From the IMG/VR virus record IMGVR_UViG_3300047380_000845, positions 1 through 32,014 of that record: DNA of 32,014 nucleotides. One strand, written 5' to 3'. The notes beneath the pieces were generated by a model. The model did not search any database, was not told the origin of the DNA, and was given only the letters and a program-made list of their open reading frames with translations. Shown here in pieces: positions 7,803 through 14,605 of the stretch (positions within the stretch are counted from its first letter, which is position 1; every line of letters begins with the position of its first letter). Made by a program: the position numbers and the translations under genes. This DNA is from a virus.

Positions 7803-8702
7803 CTAGTCGCTTTCGTTATCTGCCTCGTAATTCGCATCGATGTAATCAAAGAACTCACTACGCTTATCTTTTTCAAGCTCAGAAGGTGACTTAACGCCAA
7901 ACTTAGCAAGTGCTTTCTTGAAGAATGCCTGATATTTCTTTTGTTTTTCAGATTCTTCTCCAACAGGATCACATTTGCCTTCATGGACTTTACCGCATTC
8001 TTCACACAACTCAGCCTCTTCTTTCAGGCCGGTGATTTTCATAATGGACTTAACATCAACTTTAAGCTTCTTAGCGATATCTTTTGCAGTATGACCATCT
8101 TGTATCATTTGGTCAATTTCCGACATAACACCTTCAATCATTTTTGCTTCGTGTACTCCGTCTGCAATTTCATCTTCGTAATCAGCAATCGCGTCAGATA
8201 GAGTGTCTAAAGCCATATTGATATTATTCAGTGCTTCCGAGTCATTATCAGATACACCAAATTTTGTTCTTGAGGCTTTATTATATAAATCCCTCATGGC
8301 TTTAATGCTTCTTAACTCTTTCGCCTTATTATATGCTTCGCCTAATACATCCACGTTATCTTCTTTGATTCTACGTGCCATATAGTCGTGATATGATTCA
8401 CGAGTTTCTTCTTTTACAATGGTACCGTCAGATTCGGCACCAGATTTCTTAACGACATGCTTGGCTTTAAAGTCTTTTTCACCCTTTGCTTCAGGCTCAG
8501 CAACTTCATCAACCTCAGGCTTATCGTGTGTATAACCCTTATCAGCCAGAGCGGTGTGCTCGGCTTCATCTTTGGCTACTTTTTTCTCACCAGTTTCTGG
8601 ATGAAACATATCGTGAGGATATTTTACTTCGTCTACCTTTACTTTTTTACCCTCTAGGATAAGCGTAGCAGCGGCAGTCAATTCTTGTGTAATCTTTTTC
8701 AT
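7803..8702 (-). CDS. Acidic helical protein, candidate prohead-core or internal head protein (299 aa)
   Basis: Very rich in Lys, Glu, Asp and Ala, with low-complexity charged linkers at about 35-110 and a predicted helical bundle at about 110-200. A CEECGKVHEGKC pair of Cys clusters (about 229-240) may bind zinc. A C-terminal segment (KKYQAFFKKALAKFGV...RSEFFDYIDANYEAD) resembles a module I recall from marine T4-like head-associated proteins. The N-terminus ends in LILE-G at residue 17, matching the (L/I)xE cleavage rule of the T4 prohead protease gp21. AAGGA precedes the start. Head-core function is inference. Confidence 0.65.
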   Translation of the reverse strand: MKKITQELTAAATLILEGKKVKVDEVKYPHDMFHPETGEKKVAKDEAEHTALADKGYTHDKPEVDEVAEPEAKGEKDFKAKHVVKKSGAESDGTIVKEETRESYHDYMARRIKEDNVDVLGEAYNKAKELRSIKAMRDLYNKASRTKFGVSDNDSEALNNINMALDTLSDAIADYEDEIADGVHEAKMIEGVMSEIDQMIQDGHTAKDIAKKLKVDVKSIMKITGLKEEAELCEECGKVHEGKCDPVGEESEKQKKYQAFFKKALAKFGVKSPSELEKDKRSEFFDYIDANYEADNESD

Positions 8703-8723
8703 TTTAAAATTTTCCTTATTTGA

Positions 8724-9275
8724 TTATAGATTTAATAGCATTGTGGATATTGTACCGACTGCTGCCGCTATTAATATCCAAAACATTTTACTAATTGTAC
8801 TTATATTAGTTGTATTCTTAGTGGTATTCACTTCAACGGAGTCAATCCTACGGCCTAAACCAATCAACGTTTCGTTTTGTGCTTGAACACTTACCATGAT
8901 CGCTGCAATTTTTTCCTCAGCCCTAGCTAGGGAAACTACCGCGTCCGATAAGCGGTCAAGCTTATCCTCGATTCGATCTAATCGATTGTTATTGTCCGGT
9001 TGGGCCATTTTGGTTATCTCCACATTTAGGTCCGTTGTACCTTTTATTAGTCTATGATATACCCCGTACGGTACATCTAATTCCATTCCTTCACGCAACA
9101 ATAATGGAAGGCACCCGTCGAATTGGAATTGCCATCCATCACCGCTCAATACTTTTAATTGACGGTCTTCTGGATCACGGTGCCAGAAATATCCGCCTTG
9201 TGTATGGTCGAATGTCCTTACGTTTTTAGTGTCGACGTAAGGTTTGACATTCCTACCAGAAGTAATCTCCGCCAC
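8724..9275 (-). CDS. Cupin-like domain fused to coiled coil and C-terminal membrane helix (XhlA-like)
   Basis: The N-terminal ~85 residues form a beta-rich domain ending EGMELDVPYGVYHRLIKGTTDLNVEI, like the second cupin motif. After residue 89 comes MAQPDNNNRLDRIEDKLDRL, a heptad-patterned coil, then a hydrophobic C-terminal helix (MFWILIAAAVGTISTMLLNL). The last part resembles the XhlA/haemolysin family linked to phage lysis. The frame is open to 9332, but that stretch overlaps the conserved end of the upstream gene; GTG at 9275 with GGGG upstream is my preferred start, with moderate certainty. An internal ATG at 9008 has GGAG nine bases upstream and could yield the coil-membrane part alone. 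Confidence 0.62.
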   Translation of the reverse strand: MAEITSGRNVKPYVDTKNVRTFDHTQGGYFWHRDPEDRQLKVLSGDGWQFQFDGCLPLLLREGMELDVPYGVYHRLIKGTTDLNVEITKMAQPDNNNRLDRIEDKLDRLSDAVVSLARAEEKIAAIMVSVQAQNETLIGLGRRIDSVEVNTTKNTTNISTISKMFWILIAAAVGTISTMLLNL

Positions 9276-9633
9276 CTTGTAACCCCAACTCTTTAGCGTA
9301 CTGTGGAAGCCTACATGACCAATATCCAGCACTCATCTTATCATTCTTTGTATCACAATTATGTCTTGATGCAAAATTCTTAGCCGCATCACGATCATTA
9401 ATCTTGGCAGATAGTCCGCCTTTTTCATCACCGAATTCTATCTTCTTAATATTTCCAGTCTTCGGATTCTTAACATAAACTACGTATTTCTTTTTACCAT
9501 CAGACCTCTTAGGAGAATTTAACTCTGGCTCTCGCTCTTCTTGAATCATTGGAGAATCTAAAGGTACGGTAACACCTTCGTAGATTCCGAAATGTTCAAC
9601 AATATAATCCTTAAATTCTACTACGTGTCTCAT
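9253..9633 (-). CDS. Unknown protein with capsid-targeting-like N-terminus (126 aa)
   Basis: ATG at 9633 overlaps the upstream stop by one base, with AGAGG upstream. The N-terminus MRHVVEFKDYIVE-H resembles a T4 capsid-targeting segment with an IVE cleavage site. The middle is basic and beta-rich (KKKYVVYVKNPKTGNIKKIEFG). The end (AKNFASRHNCDTKNDKMSAGYWSCRLPQYAKELGL) fits a module I recall as recurring in T4-like virion and hypothetical proteins. Cys residues at about 97 and 110 may be structural. No enzymatic motif is visible. Confidence 0.65.
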   Translation of the reverse strand: MRHVVEFKDYIVEHFGIYEGVTVPLDSPMIQEEREPELNSPKRSDGKKKYVVYVKNPKTGNIKKIEFGDEKGGLSAKINDRDAAKNFASRHNCDTKNDKMSAGYWSCRLPQYAKELGLQGGGDYFW

Positions 9634-9905
9634 TAGAGTTTTTTCCTCTTTGCAGGATCCCAAACAAATACGCGACCTTTTCCTTGGCCTTTAAATGTTG
9701 CATTCAGTCCGGCTAGTTTGGCCAGATTAGAAAGAAGGGCTTGACCCTTCTCATTATTTCGGTTAGAATTAATGTCAGTGTCTAAGTATTTCAGTATTAA
9801 TTTTGCTGCACCAGAAATATCCATTACGATTGGAGCTTCATTGATATCATCACTCCCCTCAGTAACGTCACGATACGTCTGGCCCATTGTTTTATATTCT
9901 GACAT
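9633..9905 (-). CDS. Unknown small protein, candidate head-internal (90 aa)
   Basis: Starts MSEYKTMGQTYRDVTE-G and has INE-A at residue 23, either of which could be a gp21-type cleavage site. The rest (AAKLILKYLDTDINSNRNNEKGQALLSNLAKLAGL, then a basic KGQGKGRVFVWDPAKRKKL tail) is a compact helical domain with a positive tail. ATG at 9905 shares one base with the upstream stop. Function unknown; it belongs to the series of small proteins with targeting-like N-termini. Confidence 0.6.
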   Translation of the reverse strand: MSEYKTMGQTYRDVTEGSDDINEAPIVMDISGAAKLILKYLDTDINSNRNNEKGQALLSNLAKLAGLNATFKGQGKGRVFVWDPAKRKKL

Positions 9906-10399
9906 TACTTTAATACCTTTGCTAATTCTTGAACTGTCATAACTTTGATATTACCTTCCTGATCGACAGTACCAAACTTTAGAGTTTTTCCATCAAGTCT
10001 TGGCTTAATGCTATACGCAGATAGTCCACCTTTTTTACCTGGAATATTATGGACTGTTCCATCTTTATCCATTCTAGGCTTTTCTCTATGGCTCGGGTTA
10101 TCGTTACCAAGTGCTTCAGTAACATCTTCCTTAACAACCTTTGAACCATTTTTATTAATGAAATCGAATGATTTATTTTGAGCACCACGGTCACCCCCTC
10201 TAGCATATCCATCTAGGTATGCTTGAGCATGAGCTTCGGCGTCTTTAGGTGATTTCCAACCAACTGATCCAAGGTACATCACTTTACCAGTTTTTTTGTT
10301 TTTAATTTCAGCCCGATGGCCTCCGAATTTAGACTTTTCTGACCCTACAACATATTCTTCTGGGTCAAGTCTCTCTCTTAATTCTTTAAACTTTTTCAT
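9905..10399 (-). CDS. Unknown basic protein with capsid-targeting-like N-terminus (164 aa)
   Basis: Begins MKKFKELRE-R, close to the MxxFKx(L)xE pattern of its neighbours. The body is Gly/Lys-rich with beta segments (HRAEIKNKKTGKVMYLGSVGW) and a helix (DAEAHAQAYLDGYARGG), a disordered central linker (about 95-120), and the C-terminal GKKGGLSAYSIKPRLDGKTLKF. The GGLSA element echoes KGGLSAKI in the 126-aa protein two genes downstream, hinting at a shared module. The start has GGAG seven bases upstream and an ATGA overlap with the kinase gene. No function recognised. Confidence 0.6.
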   Translation of the reverse strand: MKKFKELRERLDPEEYVVGSEKSKFGGHRAEIKNKKTGKVMYLGSVGWKSPKDAEAHAQAYLDGYARGGDRGAQNKSFDFINKNGSKVVKEDVTEALGNDNPSHREKPRMDKDGTVHNIPGKKGGLSAYSIKPRLDGKTLKFGTVDQEGNIKVMTVQELAKVLK

Positions 10400-11082
10400 T
10401 TTTTACTCCGCGCTAAGGCTTTCATGTTTTCGATCCACTGCTTAGCAATGAAATTCTTAATTGGTTTTTTACTAAATTTTTGTATATCTTTATATGCCAT
10501 GTTCATAACTTTATCATTAGTTTTGTTGTTATCGACTATCATAAAGTTATTACTTCCAAATAAATTCTGGAATGCACCAATATTTCTTTGTACCGCATTC
10601 CACATTTTACTTACGTCTTCGACCGGTAATTTCCGTGGTCTTTTTTCATTTCTATCTAATGCTACTTCTTCTGACGTATTAACAAATATCATATAACAAT
10701 CATATCCAGATTCTCTTAACACCTTTACCTGTTTTTTAATTTTAGAAAGGTCTTTACCAGTACCATCTAGGACTAATCCTAAACGACCTTGTAGGTATAT
10801 GCGCATACGAGCCGCAGTAATTTTCTTAGACGCTTGTCTTATTTCTTGGCCTTTCGGGCTATATATCGTCTCAGGGTCAAGTTCAAGATCGGCCTGTTTC
10901 ATTTTTAATTCAAATATGTCGTCCGAATTAATCACCTTAAATCCGGCAGAAGATGGAATTGCGTTACCTTGAACGTAGGACTTACCCGAACCTGGTCCGC
11001 CAGCCATAAAAATGGCTTTAAAGATTGCAGGATCATTAACGCCTTCATTCAACCACTCTTTAAAATTATCCACCGAACTCAT
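10396..11082 (-). CDS. P-loop kinase, zeta-toxin/polynucleotide-kinase-like
   Basis: Walker A GGPGSGKS at residues 28-35, INSDDIFE (about 51-58, the acceptor-binding Asp pair of PNK/zeta-type kinases), a LVLDGTGKD strand (about 98-106) and a lid-like RNEKRPRKLP (about 138-147) place it among P-loop kinases. The substrate could be a nucleic-acid 5' end, a nucleotide or a sugar. ATG at 11082 lies too close to its GGGG; GTG at 11073 would give MDNFKEWLNE-G, exactly the ten-residue capsid-targeting pattern, and may be the true start. The enzyme may therefore be carried in the virion. It overlaps the upstream 79-aa gene. Confidence 0.78.
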   Translation of the reverse strand: MSSVDNFKEWLNEGVNDPAIFKAIFMAGGPGSGKSYVQGNAIPSSAGFKVINSDDIFELKMKQADLELDPETIYSPKGQEIRQASKKITAARMRIYLQGRLGLVLDGTGKDLSKIKKQVKVLRESGYDCYMIFVNTSEEVALDRNEKRPRKLPVEDVSKMWNAVQRNIGAFQNLFGSNNFMIVDNNKTNDKVMNMAYKDIQKFSKKPIKNFIAKQWIENMKALARSKK

Positions 11083-11305
11083 GCCCCGCTACTCTTTTCA
11101 TTTGTTTCTTAAACTCTTCAAAATCAGGCTTATTCTTGTAAAGCTTGATTGATATCTCATTTCTATCTTTACCCTTAATTCTCCACTTAAAGCCTTTTTC
11201 TAAGTGTTCTGGCTTTGTAGTCTTTACTACTCTGCGTTCGAAACCTTTTTCCCAAGGTTCGCTTTTACCAGGTCCTTCAGCAAAGTATTGACTAAAAGTT
11301 TTCAT
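11066..11305 (-). CDS. Small protein with capsid-targeting-like N-terminus (79 aa)
   Basis: ATG at 11305 has GGA seven bases upstream and follows the previous stop directly; a longer TTG-started frame is unlikely. The N-terminus MKTFSQYFAE-G is strikingly like the T4 internal-protein targeting sequence MKTYQEFIAE. The remainder is basic and charged (KGFERRVVKTTKPEHLEKGFKWRIKGKDR), compatible with a DNA-binding internal protein. No other motif is recognised. Confidence 0.65.
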   Translation of the reverse strand: MKTFSQYFAEGPGKSEPWEKGFERRVVKTTKPEHLEKGFKWRIKGKDRNEISIKLYKNKPDFEEFKKQMKRVAGHEFGG

Positions 11306-11309
11306 AATG

Positions 11310-11564
11310 CTATCCAATAACACCTTTATCAACCATACCTAAGGCATCAAAAATATCCATAACTTGGTCTCTAAGATCTGTATCCAACGCTCTTATAGCA
11401 CCTTGGAATAATTTATTATTACCAGACCTATATAGCTTTTCGATACGTCTTATGTCTTTCTGATCGCGACCTTTCATTTTATTGCCAAGATCATTTAAAC
11501 CTTTAACAGCTTTACCAACTTTAGGATCAGCAGCCTCTAATCTTAATTCTTTAAACCTTTTCAT
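11310..11564 (-). CDS. Small basic helical protein, candidate internal head protein (84 aa)
   Basis: Begins MKRFKELRLE-A, similar to neighbouring targeting-like N-termini although the cleavage triplet (RLE) is not canonical. The body is helical with alternating basic and acidic residues (KGRDQKDIRRIEKLYRSGN). AGAGG lies six bases before the ATG. It follows the nucleotidyltransferase gene by one base. Function unknown. Confidence 0.62.
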   Translation of the reverse strand: MKRFKELRLEAADPKVGKAVKGLNDLGNKMKGRDQKDIRRIEKLYRSGNNKLFQGAIRALDTDLRDQVMDIFDALGMVDKGVIG

Positions 11565-11565
11565 T

Positions 11566-12924
11566 CTATCCTCTTATTTTTGCAGCAAGGTCTTTATCAG
11601 CCCCGCCCCATGTACCTTTAGATTTAGTTACAAAACTATTCACTCTTGCATAACCCCATTGCTCAGGAGTAGTGCCAGGACGGTGTCCGCTTTTCCATGC
11701 AGCAACGCCTCGGTTATAAACCTGTCTAAGGATACTAAGAGACATACCGGTTGCATCGGCTTTCTTCTTTAAGCCGGCCTCTGAATTTTCACCAAACATA
11801 TCTGCGTATTTTTTAGTATGTTTAGATGGTTTAGTTTTTGCTCTAGCATCTCCAGGAGCTGGTTTATATGCATCTGGGTCATCATCAGCCATCTTTGCTT
11901 GTTTCTTAAACTGGGCATCACGCTTATTTCCAGTAGACTTGGCAAGGCCTTTATGATATGGTTCGTTTGATTTTTCGGCTTCTGTGATTTCTTTTTGAAT
12001 CTCAAGGAACGACTTGAGTGTAGAAGTTTGTTGGCCAGGAGTTGCATCTATATACGTATTGACTAACTCATCACTACCTTCTTCACCGGCACCAGATTGT
12101 TCTTCAAGCTTTTCTACTGCATCTAACCAGAACTTTTTCCTTGTTCCATCTTCGAATTCAACCAATACGTGATTAGTACCACACATAATCACTTCACCAT
12201 TTTTATTGGTTTCTTTGATTGTGACTAAATCTGATTCAATGAATAGTTTGCCTTCGATATAAGCTTCTCGTTCTTCGGAAGCAGGCGCAAGTTGAATATG
12301 TTTACGATGGTTGTATGATTCTTTTAGGCCCATAGCTTTACGTAAAGCATTAAATAATTCTTTTGCTCCGTTGAATCCTTTTGGCATTCCCTTTGCAAAT
12401 AACTCAAGGTCATTTACAGAAGCTGCAGCCCTCAATTTAGAGGCTGACATTCCGCTTACGTCATCAGAATCAGGGTCACGTTCGCCGGCAGATACTACTT
12501 TTACACCACCAATAAAGTTATAAAAGCCGTGTCGGCCTTCAACGTTATTGTACTTATTAAGTAGTTTATCAAACTCAGCGAGTCGGTCTGCACCCACAAC
12601 CATTTGGGCTTTAGTAAACCCTTGGTCATATAATTTTGTTAGGATATCGAATACTGTACGAACGTCACTATCATTCATGATATTGCGCGCATACTTAGGG
12701 AACATTTTACGTAGGTATTTTACCTTTGTTTTAAAATTAAGAGGGTTCTTCTTGGGGTCATTTGATTTTGATGCATATATGCGAAACTGACCACCGCGGG
12801 CAGTTTTCTTAACAGTATCAAATAATTTTTCGTGGCCACTAGTTGGTGGATTATATCTACCGAATGTAAATGTAATCTCTTTAGTTTCTTCATTAATATA
12901 CTGGCCGAATGACTTATATTCCAT
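11566..12924 (-). CDS. Nucleotidylyltransferase-fold protein fused to a conserved phage C-terminal domain (452 aa)
   Basis: Residues 16-170 form a nucleotidylyltransferase domain: GRYNPPTSGH (22-31, the (T/H)xGH signature) and GMSASKLR (158-165, the ISSTxxR-like loop). This places it with NMN adenylyltransferase/cytidylyltransferase-type enzymes. A small beta domain (about 210-275) follows, then a charged linker and a C-terminal domain (about 375-452, KKKADATGMSLSILRQVYNRGVAAWKSGHRPGT...) of a type found alone in other phages (I recall DUF5824). The N-terminus MEYKSFGQYINE-E matches a capsid-targeting segment with an INE cleavage site. NAD or nucleotide chemistry is inferred; the substrate is unknown. 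Confidence 0.78.
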   Translation of the reverse strand: MEYKSFGQYINEETKEITFTFGRYNPPTSGHEKLFDTVKKTARGGQFRIYASKSNDPKKNPLNFKTKVKYLRKMFPKYARNIMNDSDVRTVFDILTKLYDQGFTKAQMVVGADRLAEFDKLLNKYNNVEGRHGFYNFIGGVKVVSAGERDPDSDDVSGMSASKLRAAASVNDLELFAKGMPKGFNGAKELFNALRKAMGLKESYNHRKHIQLAPASEEREAYIEGKLFIESDLVTIKETNKNGEVIMCGTNHVLVEFEDGTRKKFWLDAVEKLEEQSGAGEEGSDELVNTYIDATPGQQTSTLKSFLEIQKEITEAEKSNEPYHKGLAKSTGNKRDAQFKKQAKMADDDPDAYKPAPGDARAKTKPSKHTKKYADMFGENSEAGLKKKADATGMSLSILRQVYNRGVAAWKSGHRPGTTPEQWGYARVNSFVTKSKGTWGGADKDLAAKIRG

Positions 12925-13328
12925 TATTTTTCCTCACCTTTATTTTTCTTTAGCTTAGCTCTGTCGGCAGCTTTAACTTGGGGGAGAATCTTTCTAGCAA
13001 TTTTAGAGATTGCGCCTTTTTTCTTAGCGAGTTTTTTCTCGAGGTCTGCGCGAGCAGCGAATGATAGCTCGGCTTTATCCTTGCCCTTAAGGATTTTCTT
13101 TGTGAGAATATTGCGGGCTTGTTTGTCAGCCTTTGCTTTGAGTTTTTCTGGAGAGGCAAGTTTCTTTGCGGCTTTCTTTTTACCAAGCGCAATTTTTGCT
13201 TTGTTCTTGCGAAACGTTGCTTTCATTTTCATTCGTTGCTGGGCTGTAAGAGCCTCGTTTGTGTCGACCATATTGTCGAATTCTTCGACGGTCTCACACC
13301 GAATGTAATCTTTGAATGTAGTATACAT
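12924..13328 (-). CDS. Lys/Ala-rich basic protein, candidate DNA-binding internal protein (134 aa)
   Basis: From ATG at 13328 (AAGGA upstream, clear of the preceding gene) the protein begins MYTTFKDYIRCETVEEFD and becomes extremely basic after residue 30, with repeated KKAAKKL-, KAKADKQAR- and KKLAKKKGAISK-like segments. Such composition resembles histone-like or DNA-condensing proteins, and T4 internal proteins are also basic. The N-terminus resembles the neighbouring targeting motifs but lacks a clean (L/I)xE site. Function inferred from composition only. Exact start: the frame is open to 13382. Confidence 0.62.
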   Translation of the reverse strand: MYTTFKDYIRCETVEEFDNMVDTNEALTAQQRMKMKATFRKNKAKIALGKKKAAKKLASPEKLKAKADKQARNILTKKILKGKDKAELSFAARADLEKKLAKKKGAISKIARKILPQVKAADRAKLKKNKGEEK

Positions 13329-13360
13329 CTTATTCTTATCCTTGGGTTCCCATTTAAAGA

Positions 13361-14605
13361 TTAACGACTTGGTGAGTCCCAACCTTTAATAATATCTTTA
13401 CTGAAGTTGTTGGTAGAGAATTCTAATCTATCAACTAACTTAACAGCGCCACCTTCCATACGATCTATGGCAACAAAACCTTCGTGGTTGGTTACCTTAA
13501 ATCCAGATTTCGTCTTAACAAACGTATTAATATTATTAAGACTGTTTAGTTTATTTATAATAATTAGCTTCGCATCTACGATAAAATTTTGCAAATCGAA
13601 CACATTTATTAGATTTTTTTTGTTACTGGCAGAGAAAAATTTAAGAATTTCATCGCGTTCCGCAAATTTCTTTGCTTTACCTTTTTCAGTACTGAGCTTA
13701 TCGGCTTTTTTCATGTATCGGAGGTTAACATAATCAACTAATCCATCTACATGCTTCTTAGTATTAGTAATACGCTCGTTCGCTCTTACTTTAGTATTAT
13801 TATATGTGTTGATAATAATATTCAACTCTTTATTTGATTCAATTTCTTTGAGAGTCGAACCAGAAATCTTATTAAAGACTTTACCTGCATCGGACAAATG
13901 TTTTGTACATTCCAAAGTCTCTGCTTTAGTCATTGTGGCAGATCCTGATATATCAGGAAGGGTAGCATCTTGCATCCATACTTTAGAGCTTGATTTAAGC
14001 TTAGGTACAATCTCTTTACCAAAAGAAGCTTTCATTGTTTCAAACGTAGCACCTTCGTATGTTGTATGCCACACCACACCAAGAGACGCTTTCTTAATTT
14101 GTTTTTCTAATGGAGTGCCTACAGGAATAGCATAAGCAATTGTGTTCGGATGAAACACTGTCATCTTTTGTCCGTCGATAGTATCGCTTTTTAAGTCGCC
14201 CTTGGTGAACATAATGTCACCTTGAATAACGTTTGTAATGCCGAGGTCTTTTAATGTATCAAATGCTACTTTAAGTTTTGTGTTTAAGTCTCCACTTGTA
14301 TCAGCATCAATATCATCATGATTTTTGTATACCTTAGGGTCTGCATTAAAGATACCTTTTTTCGCAACAAAGAATTGTCCATCTGATGGGTCTTTGCCTG
14401 CGAACACTGCAGGTGCGCCATCCCATTTTACTGTTACGTCGACTTTAGATTTAGAATTACCGGCTAACATATCACGCAGAGACCGAAGTGCAAGAATGGC
14501 TTGCCGTGCACCTTTTACTCCGCCATCAAGGACTAAGTCCTCAATATGTGTCATGTGAGTATTCTTATTAGCCGCCTCAGACAAGTAAGATTTGAATTGT
14601 AACAT
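13361..14605 (-). CDS. Ligase-like covalent nucleotidyltransferase homologue (414 aa)
   Basis: The motif order resembles ATP-dependent ligases and capping enzymes: KWDG at 60-63 (motif I, Lys60 as AMP acceptor), AKKGIF at 81-86, QGDIMF at 128-133 (motif III-like), and at the C-terminus EGFVAI at 375-380 (motif IV) and VKLVDR at 388-393 (motif V). The region 220-360 is a helical insertion that separates motifs III and IV unusually far. The family is widespread in marine T4-like phages as an uncharacterised protein (I recall DUF6267). The N-terminus MLQFKSYLSE-A is a near-perfect ten-residue capsid-targeting segment. RNA or DNA end sealing is inferred, not shown. Confidence 0.72.
   Translation of the reverse strand: MLQFKSYLSEAANKNTHMTHIEDLVLDGGVKGARQAILALRSLRDMLAGNSKSKVDVTVKWDGAPAVFAGKDPSDGQFFVAKKGIFNADPKVYKNHDDIDADTSGDLNTKLKVAFDTLKDLGITNVIQGDIMFTKGDLKSDTIDGQKMTVFHPNTIAYAIPVGTPLEKQIKKASLGVVWHTTYEGATFETMKASFGKEIVPKLKSSSKVWMQDATLPDISGSATMTKAETLECTKHLSDAGKVFNKISGSTLKEIESNKELNIIINTYNNTKVRANERITNTKKHVDGLVDYVNLRYMKKADKLSTEKGKAKKFAERDEILKFFSASNKKNLINVFDLQNFIVDAKLIIINKLNSLNNINTFVKTKSGFKVTNHEGFVAIDRMEGGAVKLVDRLEFSTNNFSKDIIKGWDSPSR

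Noticed and set aside
13119-13364. Plus-strand open frame opposite the Lys-rich gene
   Set aside because: Long frames opposite AT-rich, Lys-rich minus-strand genes give Phe/Leu/Cys-rich translations with no ribosome site; treated as shadows, like all other plus-strand frames here.
13552-13559. Third TATAAATA on the minus strand
   Set aside because: Located deep within the ligase-like gene in a run of Ile/Asn/Lys codons, over 200 bases before the next start; most likely chance.
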